Shown here in pieces: positions 55,835 to 64,000 of a stretch of DNA of 64,000 bases. Source of the DNA: an uncultured Erythrobacter sp. (lineage in GTDB: Bacteria; Pseudomonadota; Alphaproteobacteria; Sphingomonadales; Sphingomonadaceae); contig CANNCL010000001.1 of NCBI GenBank assembly GCA_947503155.1, forward strand, positions 372,001 to 436,000. Direction: 5' to 3'. The position numbers and the translations under genes were made by a program. The notes beneath the pieces are model-generated. The model ran no database searches and was not told the DNA's origin. It saw only the letters and a list, made by a program, of their open reading frames with translations. Positions within the stretch are counted from its first letter, which is position 1, and each line of letters opens with the position of its first letter.

Positions 55835-57493
55835 CTAGCGGCGCTCAGCCCGCAGCGCAAGCAATCTTGGCACGCCCAAACCAAGTAACGCGAGCAGCGC
55901 CGCCCACAGCAATGGCAGCGCGTTGCCCATCTTTGCAAACAGGGTTGGCGACCGCGCGGAAGGGATGAAGCCTTCAACCTTGTCGGCTTCGCCCGATGCG
56001 ATGGTTTGAAGGACGATCCCATCGGCATCGATCACCGCGCTGATCCCCGTTGTCGTCGCACGCAGTACCGGCAACCCTTCTTCGATCGCGCGCAACCGAG
56101 CTTGTGCCAAGTGTTGAGGGGGCCCCCAAACACCGAACCACCCATCATTGGAGGGGTTGAAGATGTAATCAGGTCGATCATTGCGGTCAGCGACTTGGCC
56201 AGAAAAAACGATCTCGTAGCAAATCTGCACCCCGGCGCGGCCATGTTCGCCAAGGTCCAATGTTCGCGGGCCGGGACCCGGAATATACGGGATTCCGCCC
56301 GCCGATAAGCGCGCCAGCCCCAGCGGGGCAAGTGCCCATTCCAGCGGTAGATATTCGCCGTAAGGGACCAAATGCGCTTTGGCGTAATGGTGTGTGAGTT
56401 CGCCCTCCCCATTAATCCCAACAACCGAATTGCGCGCCGAAACCGCGCCTTGGCTGCCGTCTTCGCGGATGCCGATATTGAGATTGACTACGCCAGTGAG
56501 CAAGGTCGATTGCGGACCGATCACTTGCCCGATGCGCCTCAATGCGGCTTCGGGATCTTGGGCGAAGGTCATGCGATCATAGTAACGCTGAGGGTATCCG
56601 CTTTCGAGGTAATCAGGCAGCGTGCCCTCAGGCCATAACACGACGCGAGAACGCTCGCGCTCTTCCATACTCGGCTCAGCAAGACGTTGGAACTGAGCCT
56701 CAAATTGCGAGCCGTCGTTGATTTCATCCTGCGGAATATATGGCTGAACGAGGGTATAGCGTATGTCTGTAAAGCCCGAGCCAACAGGCAGACCATGAGG
56801 TAAAATCATACCCAAAACGACGATGGCAGATAATATCGCAGCCGAAACAAAGCGCTTTGACAGCGCCAGCGAAACGAACGCAGCTGCGGTCAGGACCGCC
56901 AGACCGGAAAGGGCGTATGTGCCTAGCCAAGGCAGCAGAGCCGCAATCCCCGGCGTCTCCCACGATCCTAGGAAAACAAGCCCCAATGGCGGCCAAGGAT
57001 AGCCGGTAAAGACCCAGCTGCGGAGCCATTCGGTCACGATCCACGCGGCTGCGAGCACTGCTCCAAATGCCAACGGTTTCGCACCGCGCGCCAGTGAATG
57101 CGCGGCCAGAACGGCGAGCGCCGGGTAGATTGCCAGATAGATGCATAGGAGCGGCACCGCCGCCCAACCCAAAACTTCCGGCATTTTCGCTTGGTGGGTG
57201 AAGGCGGTCGCGATCCAACTGTTAGCCAGCGTCAAATGCGCCCAGCCAAAGACCCAGCCGCGCCAAAATGCGCTTCGTCTAGTTGGGGCCGCGCGGATAT
57301 GTGCAACGAACATCGCCAGCGCAGGCAGCGCGATCCACCATGCATGGATTGGTGGGTATCCCAGCGCCGTTACCAGGCCAAGCAACCCCGCCGATAGCGC
57401 CGGCCATGCCCGAACAAAAGCGGTCAGCCTGTGCCAAAGCCCTACCAGAATCACTGACACAGAGTGTTGGGAAGCTATCGCTTGATCGGCCAT
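55835..57493 (-). CDS. lnt: apolipoprotein N-acyltransferase
   Basis: The ATG at 57493 gives 552 aa (MADQAIASQHSVSVILVGLW). Six or more N-terminal membrane helices (residues about 15-215) are followed by a periplasmic carbon-nitrogen hydrolase-like domain with the catalytic Glu (VVLWPEGTLPDYLESG), Lys (YAKAHLVPYGEYLPLEW) and Cys (VQICYEIVFSGQV). Lnt adds the third acyl chain to lipoproteins, of which this window encodes several. It is upstream of metK on the same strand. The frame is open to 57598 but these residues include repeats (57521-57550) and are not conserved-looking. Confidence 0.95.
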   Translation of the reverse strand: MADQAIASQHSVSVILVGLWHRLTAFVRAWPALSAGLLGLVTALGYPPIHAWWIALPALAMFVAHIRAAPTRRSAFWRGWVFGWAHLTLANSWIATAFTHQAKMPEVLGWAAVPLLCIYLAIYPALAVLAAHSLARGAKPLAFGAVLAAAWIVTEWLRSWVFTGYPWPPLGLVFLGSWETPGIAALLPWLGTYALSGLAVLTAAAFVSLALSKRFVSAAILSAIVVLGMILPHGLPVGSGFTDIRYTLVQPYIPQDEINDGSQFEAQFQRLAEPSMEERERSRVVLWPEGTLPDYLESGYPQRYYDRMTFAQDPEAALRRIGQVIGPQSTLLTGVVNLNIGIREDGSQGAVSARNSVVGINGEGELTHHYAKAHLVPYGEYLPLEWALAPLGLARLSAGGIPYIPGPGPRTLDLGEHGRAGVQICYEIVFSGQVADRNDRPDYIFNPSNDGWFGVWGPPQHLAQARLRAIEEGLPVLRATTTGISAVIDADGIVLQTIASGEADKVEGFIPSARSPTLFAKMGNALPLLWAALLALLGLGVPRLLALRAERR

Positions 57494-57520
57494 CGATCCG
57501 GCACTTTTCTCTGGTCTATG

Positions 57521-57550
57521 TGCCAGCCATTGCCAGCCATTGCCAGCCAT
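57521..57550. repeat. three tandem 10-bp repeats upstream of lnt
   Basis: TGCCAGCCAT occurs three times without change at 57521-57550, with a degenerate fourth copy (TGTCAGCTTA) at 57551. It lies between the lnt start and the 3' end of the DUF4167 gene. Likely a slippage repeat. Confidence 0.7.
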
Positions 57551-57557
57551 TGTCAGC

Positions 57558-58310
57558 TTAACCGACCGCCTCAAGCGTATCGTCGTCGCCTTTGGCATCC
57601 CCGCCTATCGCTGGGGGAAGGACAGAGGAATCGATCTCGCTTGCGCCATCGCCTTGATCTTTGGGCTTGGCGCGGCTGGCGCGAGGCTTGCGGCGCGGTT
57701 GTTCTGCTGCATCGCCAGTATCATCGGATTTTGGCTTCCGCGCACGGCGCTTTGGCTTAGGAGTTTCTTCTGAAGAATTGGCAGTTTCGCCTTCTACGCC
57801 CGCCTGCCCTTCAACTGGCCCTCTCACCCGGCCTTCGCCCGGCCCGTCACTATGATCACTATCTACTTGGTCGTCGCGGCGTCCACGTGTCCGATTGCCG
57901 CCGCGCCGACTGTCATTGCGGCCCTCACCGCGACCATCGCTGCGGCTATTGCTGCGATTATCGCGATTGCCTTCGCTGCGGCGGTTGTCGCCCTCTTCGC
58001 CTTCGTCAGAATCGTCATTCGCCTGATCGCGGCCTTCATTACGCTTCGCCCGCGCTTCATCTTGGCGCGCTTTATTGTCAGCGATTACGCGGAAATAATG
58101 GTCGGCAAATTGCAGATAATACTCGGCCAGAACCCGGTCGCCATTATGCTGCGCGTCCTGAGCAAGTTTCTTGTACTTGTCGAGGAGCTGCGGCGCATTG
58201 CCGCGTGCGCGGCTGTCAATCCGATTAAGCTGATTGCCTCCGCCGCTCTGATTGTTACGATTACCGCGACCGCGTCGACGATTGTTGGTGTTATTACGAT
58301 TGTTATTCAA
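57558..58310 (-). CDS. DUF4167 domain-containing protein
   Basis: The 250-aa protein starts MNNNRNNTNNRRRGRGNRNN and has the DUF4167 core (RGNAPQLLDKYKKLAQDAQH, GDRVLAEYYLQFADHYFRVI) followed by a long charged low-complexity tail with Asp/Gly/Arg repeats (RSEGNRDNRSNSRSDGRGEG) and Pro/Lys-rich basic blocks. These alphaproteobacterial proteins may bind RNA; this is suggested by the composition only. It is on the same strand as prmC-prfA-hisS but separated by 269 bp. Length is typical. Confidence 0.88.
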   Translation of the reverse strand: MNNNRNNTNNRRRGRGNRNNQSGGGNQLNRIDSRARGNAPQLLDKYKKLAQDAQHNGDRVLAEYYLQFADHYFRVIADNKARQDEARAKRNEGRDQANDDSDEGEEGDNRRSEGNRDNRSNSRSDGRGEGRNDSRRGGNRTRGRRDDQVDSDHSDGPGEGRVRGPVEGQAGVEGETANSSEETPKPKRRARKPKSDDTGDAAEQPRRKPRASRAKPKDQGDGASEIDSSVLPPAIGGDAKGDDDTLEAVG

Positions 58311-58579
58311 AGGAAGTTTATCCTAATTCCGTGGCTCTGGCGCGTTTTCATGGTGCGCATACCGGCCAGTGGACCCCGAGTTTGATCGATTCTCAAACGC
58401 ACCCGCTCTGGACAGACCAAGGGAGAAACCCACGCGATCAATACAAACGGATATTCGGAGCTTGACCTCGCCGATCCGCACAAAGGGCCGTCCGACAGGT
58501 CTGATATAGGGCGTAGCGAGCCGCATAGCGTTTGCCAAGCCCCCCTGCGCACCTAGCGCGGCATTTTGCCGCAGTTTCG

Positions 58580-59410
58580 TTACCGAAGAACCACAAGGCG
58601 CGGGCGCTGGGCAAGGTCGCATCGGATTTCAGCATCAAATCCCGATGCCCGCGCAATCCGGCTTACAGCATCGCCCTGCGCCGCGCCGATTTCAAAAATA
58701 GCGATCCCATTCTCAGTCAGGAGCGCTCTGATCTGAGGGAGCAAAATGCGGTAATCATCCAGGCCCTCCGGCCCAGCGAATAACGCGCCATGGGGTTCAA
58801 AATTACGCACATTCGGCCCGAGATCGGCATCACTTTCGACATAGGGCGGGTTACAGATGATAAGGTCAAAAACGCCGAGCTCATTGCACCACCCCGGCGC
58901 ACGCCAATCGCCTTGAACGAAGCGCGCCTGCGTTTCCGCAAGCTGATGACGCAGAGCATTGCCCCGCGCAACCGCAAGCGCAGCGTCCGAAATATCGGTG
59001 GCAACACCGCGCGCATCCGACAGCTCTAGCAGCAAGGTTATCATCAACGCACCGGACCCTGTACCAAGGTCGAGGACGCTTTTGGCACCCGGAGCAACCT
59101 GCAAAGCGGCGTCGATCAACGCCTCACTATCGCAGCGCGGGATGAGAACATCGGGTGTCACGCGAAAGGCGTGACCGTAAAATTCCTGCTCACCCAGAAT
59201 GTATGCCACGGGTTCATGAGAGGCCCGGCGAGCAACGCACCGATCAAATTCCGGCGGCACGGCCCAATCACCGCGCCCCAAGCCAATCAGCAAAGTCGTC
59301 CGGGTGACGCCAAGCGCATGTGCCATCAGCAATTCTGCATCAAGACGCGCAGTGTCGCTGGTCGTTGTGAGGCGCGCGGTTGCGGCGCGAATGGCTTCGG
59401 CGATGCTCAT
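58580..59410 (-). CDS. prmC: peptide chain release factor N5-glutamine methyltransferase
   Basis: The ATG at 59410 gives 276 aa with the SAM fold VLDLGTGSGALMITLLLELS and the substrate-binding NPPY (IICNPPYVESDADLG). The early part LDAELLMAHALGVTRTTLLI matches the N-terminal domain. PrmC methylates the Gln of the GGQ motif in release factors 1 and 2. It follows prfA by 10 bp and lies in the same operon, where its substrate is encoded; this classic arrangement supports the call. Confidence 0.96.
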   Translation of the reverse strand: MSIAEAIRAATARLTTTSDTARLDAELLMAHALGVTRTTLLIGLGRGDWAVPPEFDRCVARRASHEPVAYILGEQEFYGHAFRVTPDVLIPRCDSEALIDAALQVAPGAKSVLDLGTGSGALMITLLLELSDARGVATDISDAALAVARGNALRHQLAETQARFVQGDWRAPGWCNELGVFDLIICNPPYVESDADLGPNVRNFEPHGALFAGPEGLDDYRILLPQIRALLTENGIAIFEIGAAQGDAVSRIARASGFDAEIRCDLAQRPRLVVLR

Positions 59411-59420
59411 TGCGGCATAA

Positions 59421-60488
59421 TCAATCGGCAAGCGCTGCGAGCCGCTTGCCTTCGTCTTCCGCAATCAGAGCATCGATCAATTCGGGCAGGCCCGGCCCAG
59501 CCAAGACTTCTTCAAGCTTATGCAATGTCAGGCCAATCCGGTGATCGGTGACACGCCCTTGCGGGAAATTATAAGTGCGGATGCGCTCGGATCGGTCGCC
59601 GCTGCCTACCATCGCCTTGCGAGCTTCAGCCTCTGCGCCCTGAGCCTCATCGCGCATTTTTTCGTAAAGCCGTGCGCGCAGGACTTGCATAGCTTTGGCG
59701 CGGTTTTTGATCTGGCTGCGCTCATCTTGCTGCATCACGACAAGGCCAGAGGGTAAATGCGTGATCCGCACCGCACTGTCGGTGGTGTTCACATGCTGAC
59801 CGCCCGCGCCGCTTGCTCGGTAAGTGTCAATTTTCAGATCGTTTTGGTCGATTGTTACATCAACCTCATCCGGCTCTGGCAAGACAGCGACTGTCGCCGC
59901 CGATGTGTGAATGCGCCCGCCGCTTTCGGTAACAGGCACACGTTGGACACGGTGGACGCCGCTTTCAAATTTCATTTTCGCGAACACGCCCGTTCCCGTG
60001 ACGTTGGCGACGATCTCTTTGAAACCGCCAACTTCAGAAGCATTCATGCTGACGGGTTCGATCTTCCAGCCATTGGCTGCGGCAAAGCGTTCATACATCC
60101 GGTAAAGATCGCCCGCGAACAAAGCCGCCTCATCTCCGCCGGTGCCAGCGCGAATTTCAAGCATTGCCGGTTTGTTATCGGCGCTGTCGCGGGGCAATAA
60201 CGCCACGGCCAGCGCGCGCTCTTTTTCGGGAAGCGCGGCGCGGATAGCGCTCAGCTCGTCTTCCGCCATCGCTTTCATCTCGGGATCGGCGAGCATCTCT
60301 TCGAGGCCTGCGATTTCCCCGCGCATGCTCTTTACCGCTGCCGCCACTTTCGCCACCGGCTCCAACTCGGAGTAATCGCGGCTGGCCTGAACGAAAGCGT
60401 CGCCCTCAAGCGTGCCGGACGCCATCCGCGCTTCGAGCTCGGCGAAGCGGTTGGTGATTTGATCAAGGCGTTCAGGAGGGATTTGCAT
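59421..60488 (-). CDS. prfA: peptide chain release factor 1
   Basis: The 355-aa product starts [20 protein letters not shown], carries the tripeptide anticodon region (the usual PxT motif neighbourhood, [20 protein letters not shown]) and the catalytic GGQ loop [22 protein letters not shown]1 ends translation at UAA and UAG. It lies between hisS (5 bp upstream) and prmC (10 bp downstream). Length is normal (about 355-360 aa). Confidence 0.97.
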   Translation of the reverse strand: MQIPPERLDQITNRFAELEARMASGTLEGDAFVQASRDYSELEPVAKVAAAVKSMRGEIAGLEEMLADPEMKAMAEDELSAIRAALPEKERALAVALLPRDSADNKPAMLEIRAGTGGDEAALFAGDLYRMYERFAAANGWKIEPVSMNASEVGGFKEIVANVTGTGVFAKMKFESGVHRVQRVPVTESGGRIHTSAATVAVLPEPDEVDVTIDQNDLKIDTYRASGAGGQHVNTTDSAVRITHLPSGLVVMQQDERSQIKNRAKAMQVLRARLYEKMRDEAQGAEAEARKAMVGSGDRSERIRTYNFPQGRVTDHRIGLTLHKLEEVLAGPGLPELIDALIAEDEGKRLAALAD

Positions 60489-60493
60489 GGGTT

Positions 60494-61732
60494 TTAGCGA
60501 TTATTCCGGGCGATCGCGGCTTCGATTCTCTCAGCAGAGCCCTCACCCGAAAGCTCATAATACCCCGTCTCATTAACGCGCAAAATATGACGAGGCTGTT
60601 GTTTGGCCGCCTTGTCATAGCGTTTCTTGGCGGAACCCGACGCGACGATGTCACTAACAATCCCTCCCGCGCGCAGATTGGCCAGCAATTCATTGCCAAT
60701 GGCGAGGCCGTCATCATGTTCGACCAGGACGATAGCTTCCAATTGTGGTGGCTCCCGCTCCCCCACCAACATTGCCAGCCGTTCAATCCCAGCGGCCCAG
60801 CCAACAGCCGGTGTCGCAGCTCCGCCCAGTGATTCCATCAATCCATCATAACGCCCGCCGCCAAGCACGGTGCTTTGACTACCCAAAGCATCAGCCGAAG
60901 CGCTACCCTCATCAGGGATGAACTCAAACGCCGTGTGGCGGTAATAATCGAGCCCGCGCACAAGATTTTCCGCCCGCACCCATTTGACGCCGGCCGCATC
61001 CAGCCCCTCTGTCACCGTCTGGAAAAATGCGCGCGCATCGTCTGATAAAAATTGGTCGATCTTCGGCGCATCGGCGAGGAATTGCTGATCGCGGCGATCT
61101 TTGCTGTCGAGAATACGGAGCGGGTTTTTTTCTAAGCGCTCTTGCGAGTCTTCGGACAACTGCCCTGCGACTGCGCGGAAATAGTCGACCAGGCCCGCGC
61201 GCCAGGCGTCGCGGCTCTCCGCATCACCCAAAGTGTTGAGGTGCAGAGTGACATCCGTGATGCCGAGTTCTTTCAACAACTGATCGGCCATCGCGAGCAG
61301 TTCCACGTCAGCCTGCGGATCGGCCGCGCCGATAATTTCAGCGTCGATCTGGTGAAATTGACGATAGCGGCCTTTTTGCGGGCGCTCATACCGGAACAGC
61401 GGCCCGTGAGTCGCGACCTTCAACGGGGCGAATTGTTGCCAGCCATTGGTTAGGAAGGCGCGCGCAATCCCTGCTGTGAATTCGGGCCGCAAGGTGAGCG
61501 AATCCCCTCCGCGATCCTCAAACGAATACATTTCTTTCGAAACGACATCAGTGGTCTCGCCCAATGACCGCGCGAAAACCTCTGTCTTTTCAAACACTGG
61601 AAATTCTGCGCGACGGAAACGGTACAGCTTGCGGACGCGCTCAAAGGTTTCCACGACGAATGCGAACGCTTCCGCATCAGCACCGAAAATGTCCTGAGTG
61701 CCGCGAATGGCTTTTGGTGTGTTCTTGCTCAT
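60494..61732 (-). CDS. hisS: histidine--tRNA ligase
   Basis: The ATG at 61732 gives 412 aa with class II motifs: [20 protein letters not shown], motif 2 [20 protein letters not shown], and the histidine-binding [14 protein letters not shown] and [20 protein letters not shown]. It charges tRNA-His. The reading frame is open upstream to 61870 but that part is not typical. It begins the hisS-prfA-prmC operon, a common proteobacterial association. Slightly short for the family but complete by the motifs. Confidence 0.95.
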   Translation of the reverse strand: MSKNTPKAIRGTQDIFGADAEAFAFVVETFERVRKLYRFRRAEFPVFEKTEVFARSLGETTDVVSKEMYSFEDRGGDSLTLRPEFTAGIARAFLTNGWQQFAPLKVATHGPLFRYERPQKGRYRQFHQIDAEIIGAADPQADVELLAMADQLLKELGITDVTLHLNTLGDAESRDAWRAGLVDYFRAVAGQLSEDSQERLEKNPLRILDSKDRRDQQFLADAPKIDQFLSDDARAFFQTVTEGLDAAGVKWVRAENLVRGLDYYRHTAFEFIPDEGSASADALGSQSTVLGGGRYDGLMESLGGAATPAVGWAAGIERLAMLVGEREPPQLEAIVLVEHDDGLAIGNELLANLRAGGIVSDIVASGSAKKRYDKAAKQQPRHILRVNETGYYELSGEGSAERIEAAIARNNR

Positions 61733-61884
61733 AGCGTTCCCATAGTTCGGGCTTTCCCGTCGATTGGGGCCGATTAGGGCACACGCGAACTTGCCGCAAT
61801 AACAAGAGCGAGCTATCGGCGCTTCAATCGCCTTTTGGGAGAGGGGCCTGCCACCAAATTTTAGGCGCAATTAGGAATTTGCAA

Positions 61885-62415
61885 ATGCGTATCGACATGA
61901 TCCCAACCGGCTCCAATCCTCCTGACGAGCTCAATGTCATTATCGAAGTCCCCACTGGCGGTGAGCCGGTGAAGTACGAATTCGATAAAGAATCGGGTGC
62001 GCTGTTCGTGGACCGTATTTTGCACACGCCAATGCGCTATCCAGCGAATTATGGTTTTGTCCCGCATACGCTCAGCCCAGACGGTGATCCGCTCGACGCG
62101 CTGGTCATTTCTCGGTCACCTTTCATCCCGGGTTGCGTGGTAAGATCGCGCCCTATCGGTGTGCTCAATCTCGAAGATGAGCATGGCGGTGATGAAAAGC
62201 TGATCTGCGTACCGGTCGATACGACGTTTCCGTATTATTCGGATGTCGGTGAAACCAAGGATCTGCCCTCAATCATCATGCAGCAGATTGAGCACTTCTT
62301 CACGCATTACAAAGATCTCGAAGCGGAAAAATGGGTGCGGGTCGGCAAATGGGGCGACCGCGCTGAGGCACGGCAAATTGTGCTCGAAGCGATTGAGCGC
62401 GCGCAGCAAGGGTAA
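61885..62415 (+). CDS. ppa: inorganic pyrophosphatase
   Basis: The ATG at 61885 (AGGA 8 bp upstream) gives 176 aa with the family I soluble pyrophosphatase pattern: VIIEVPTGGEPVKYEFDKES, MRYPANYGFVPHTLSPDGDP, the catalytic metal motif DGDPLDALVISRS, EDEHGGDEKLICVPVD. It hydrolyses pyrophosphate and pulls biosynthetic reactions forward. A TTG six bases upstream is an alternative start. It is divergent from hisS. Confidence 0.97.
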   Translation: MRIDMIPTGSNPPDELNVIIEVPTGGEPVKYEFDKESGALFVDRILHTPMRYPANYGFVPHTLSPDGDPLDALVISRSPFIPGCVVRSRPIGVLNLEDEHGGDEKLICVPVDTTFPYYSDVGETKDLPSIIMQQIEHFFTHYKDLEAEKWVRVGKWGDRAEARQIVLEAIERAQQG

Positions 62416-62442
62416 GAAAGAGCCGGTGCCTGCGGCTGCTCC

Positions 62443-62814
62443 TTAGAAAATAGCTTTGAAGATCATGGTCAGCGCAAGCGGCAGGCTGATCGCCAGCATC
62501 CAAAGCCCAATCGCGTCACGGCGGAATGCCCCGGCATAGTCCGAATCGGCGGCTTGTTCGTCTGTGAGGTCGGCCCAGCGTTTTTCGAACCACCGACATA
62601 GCGGGATCATCGCAGCCACCAACGCGACCAAGGCAACATAGGGGAAGATCGAGGAAAATCCCTCACTCATCGCCTTCACCGTCAGAAAAATCTGCAAGGC
62701 GGTGTAAACGAGCAAAGCATAAGCGACATGGTCGCTCATCGATTTGCGCCAATCGCGCGCACGGCCCGATGTTTCCATGTCGGCCGCTTCGTGTGGCTGT
62801 GATAGCTCGGTCAT
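62443..62814 (-). CDS. hypothetical small membrane protein
   Basis: The 123-aa protein has a polar N-terminus (MTELSQPHEAADMETSGRAR) and three hydrophobic segments, about residues 30-50 (HVAYALLVYTALQIFLTVKA), 57-73 (FPYVALVALVAAMIPLCRWF) and 103-121 (IGLWMLAISLPLALTMIFKA). It is not recognised by family. It ends just after ppa, convergently, and is 252 bp from the lptB start. An alternative start at Met13 is possible. Confidence 0.75.
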   Translation of the reverse strand: MTELSQPHEAADMETSGRARDWRKSMSDHVAYALLVYTALQIFLTVKAMSEGFSSIFPYVALVALVAAMIPLCRWFEKRWADLTDEQAADSDYAGAFRRDAIGLWMLAISLPLALTMIFKAIF

Positions 62815-63067
62815 TTATCCGCTCCCCAACGGTTCGTTTCTTGGGGGTGAGTATCTCAAAGACCGGCGTGTGTTGCAAGTGAAGTAACCAAAACGCAATA
62901 TTGTTGCACAAACCGCAACTGGGCGGGAGCAAACGGCGGGAAACGCATCGTTTTTACGAGGACGCCTTTCCGCTCTGCGTCACCGAAATGTGTGCAAAGC
63001 AAAAATCTTGCCAAAATGGGTCATCCTGCCCTTTCATGTGTGAATGACAATGCTAAGGCTTGTCATC

Positions 63068-63856
63068 ATGAGCGATTCTCAAACTCTGGACACCGTGAGC
63101 GACGACACAATTGATGCCACTGCGCCGCTGCCTGATGGCGGTCTCGAAGTCATCTCGATCGCCAAGAGTTACGATAAACGCGCGGTCCTAACCGACATTT
63201 CGTTGACGGTGGCAAAGGGCGAAGTGCTTGGCCTGCTTGGCCCCAATGGCGCGGGTAAGACGACCTGTTTCTATTCGATCATGGGTCTGGTGAAGCCCGA
63301 TTCTGGCCGCATCCTGATGGATGGCGACGATGTCACCAACCTGCCAATGTATCGCCGCGCGATCCTTGGACTTGGCTATCTGCCGCAAGAAACCAGCATC
63401 TTTCGCGGGATGACCGTCGAGCAAAATATCAATTGTGTGCTGGAAATGGTCGAGCCCGATGCCGCAACACGCGCAGAGGAGCTGGAACGCTTGCTCGGCG
63501 AATTCGGTTTAGAAAGACTGCGCGACAGCCCTGCGATGGCGCTTTCAGGCGGTGAACGTCGGCGCTGCGAGATTGCCCGCGCGCTAGCAGCTAAACCGTC
63601 AATCATGTTGCTCGATGAACCTTTTGCCGGGATCGATCCACTTTCGATCAGCGATATTCGCGATCTTGTGAAAGATTTGAAACGCCGCGGCATCGGTGTG
63701 CTTATCACCGATCACAATGTGCGCGAGACGCTCGATATCGTTGATCGCGCTTGCATTATATATGGCGGGCAAGTTCTGTTTGCGGGCACGCCGCAAGCTC
63801 TGGTCGCGGACGAAAACGTCAAGCGACTCTATCTGGGTGAGGGCTTTACGCTCTAG
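63068..63856 (+). CDS. lptB: LPS export ABC transporter ATP-binding protein LptB
   Basis: The ATG at 63068 gives 262 aa. It has the ABC ATPase motifs: Walker A GLLGPNGAGKTTCFYSIMGL, Q-loop YLPQETSIFRGMTVEQNI, signature LSGGERRRCEIARAL, Walker B PSIMLLDEPFAG and the H-loop VLITDHNVRETLD. The sequence around IARALAAKPSIMLLDEPFAGIDP matches LptB, which with LptFG extracts LPS from the inner membrane. It precedes rpoN by 10 bp, a conserved proteobacterial arrangement. An N-terminal extension of about 25 polar residues precedes the ATPase core. Confidence 0.95.
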   Translation: MSDSQTLDTVSDDTIDATAPLPDGGLEVISIAKSYDKRAVLTDISLTVAKGEVLGLLGPNGAGKTTCFYSIMGLVKPDSGRILMDGDDVTNLPMYRRAILGLGYLPQETSIFRGMTVEQNINCVLEMVEPDAATRAEELERLLGEFGLERLRDSPAMALSGGERRRCEIARALAAKPSIMLLDEPFAGIDPLSISDIRDLVKDLKRRGIGVLITDHNVRETLDIVDRACIIYGGQVLFAGTPQALVADENVKRLYLGEGFTL

Positions 63857-63866
63857 ATATTGATCC

Positions 63867-64000
63867 ATGGCGCTCGGACCAAGACTGGATCTCCGCCAAT
63901 CGCAGCAATTGGTGATGACGCCGCAATTGCAGCAGGCGATCAAGCTGCTGGCGGCATCAAATCTCGAAATCGAAAGCTTCATCGGCGATGCTTTAGAAGC
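63867..64000 (+). CDS. rpoN: RNA polymerase sigma-54 factor (5' part only)
   Basis: The ATG at 63867 starts MALGPRLDLRQSQQLVMTPQ and continues LQQAIKLLAASNLEIESFIG, the hallmark glutamine-rich activator-interacting region I of sigma-54. Only 44 residues are inside the window. RpoN with enhancer-binding proteins directs transcription from -24/-12 promoters. Placement right after lptB agrees with the usual order. Confidence 0.96.
   Translation, partial: MALGPRLDLRQSQQLVMTPQLQQAIKLLAASNLEIESFIGDALE

Overview
The window reads as chromosomal DNA of an alphaproteobacterium, most likely of the order Sphingomonadales (Erythrobacteraceae-like). Pointers are a GapR/DUF2312 protein, DUF1244 and DUF4167 proteins, a compact second-type GltX, the lptB-rpoN pair, a bacterial CDC48-like ATPase, moderate-to-high GC and very tight gene packing. 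Two PL7 alginate lyases hint at a marine or alga-associated lifestyle. This placement is inferred from gene content and style; no 16S rRNA or tRNA gene was seen.

Layout. 1-4.7 kb: end of yebC, a CPBP membrane protease, YbjQ, GapR, then a tightly coupled two-gene TIR / SLOG-like-cyclase operon (2139-4405), which is the best candidate here for an undescribed signalling or defence system, and a DUF1244 protein. 4.8-17 kb: pyruvate kinase, a 1625-aa autotransporter, a lipoprotein PL7 lyase with a discoidin-like domain, gltX, a second secreted PL7 lyase and a small secreted protein. 17-31 kb: rpoC and rpoB on the minus strand, then a PRMT-like methyltransferase, a small-peptide/DUF2975/HTH unit with repeated candidate operators, and rplJ-rplL on the plus strand. 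The usual rplJL-rpoBC operon is therefore split and turned back to back. A 63-bp terminator-containing sequence is perfectly duplicated on both sides of a PEGA-like lipoprotein gene after rplL. 31-43.5 kb: MATE transporter, MscS channel, CIRCE-controlled groES-groEL, a DUF885 peptidase-like lipoprotein, a DUF305/LVIVD-type fusion, a class A beta-lactamase-like hydrolase and an Ala-rich lipoprotein. 43.7-49 kb: polA and a CDC48-like double AAA ATPase.

49.5-54.5 kb: a 3-oxoacid CoA-transferase operon in which an unusual HAD-like lipoprotein gene sits between the two subunit genes with 4-bp overlaps on both sides, a CaiB/BaiF CoA-transferase, and a GbsR-type regulator with a 20-bp palindrome repeated in front of the next membrane-protein gene. 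54.5-64 kb: metK with a hairpin-rich leader, lnt, DUF4167, prmC-prfA-hisS, ppa, a membrane protein, lptB and the start of rpoN.

Most of the window is housekeeping: transcription, translation and release-factor modification, protein folding, SAM synthesis, envelope biogenesis (Lnt, LptB) and DNA repair. Accessory content is concentrated in the TIR/cyclase operon, the autotransporter-alginate lyase block and several lipoproteins. Statements on family membership come from motif reading only; no database search was possible.
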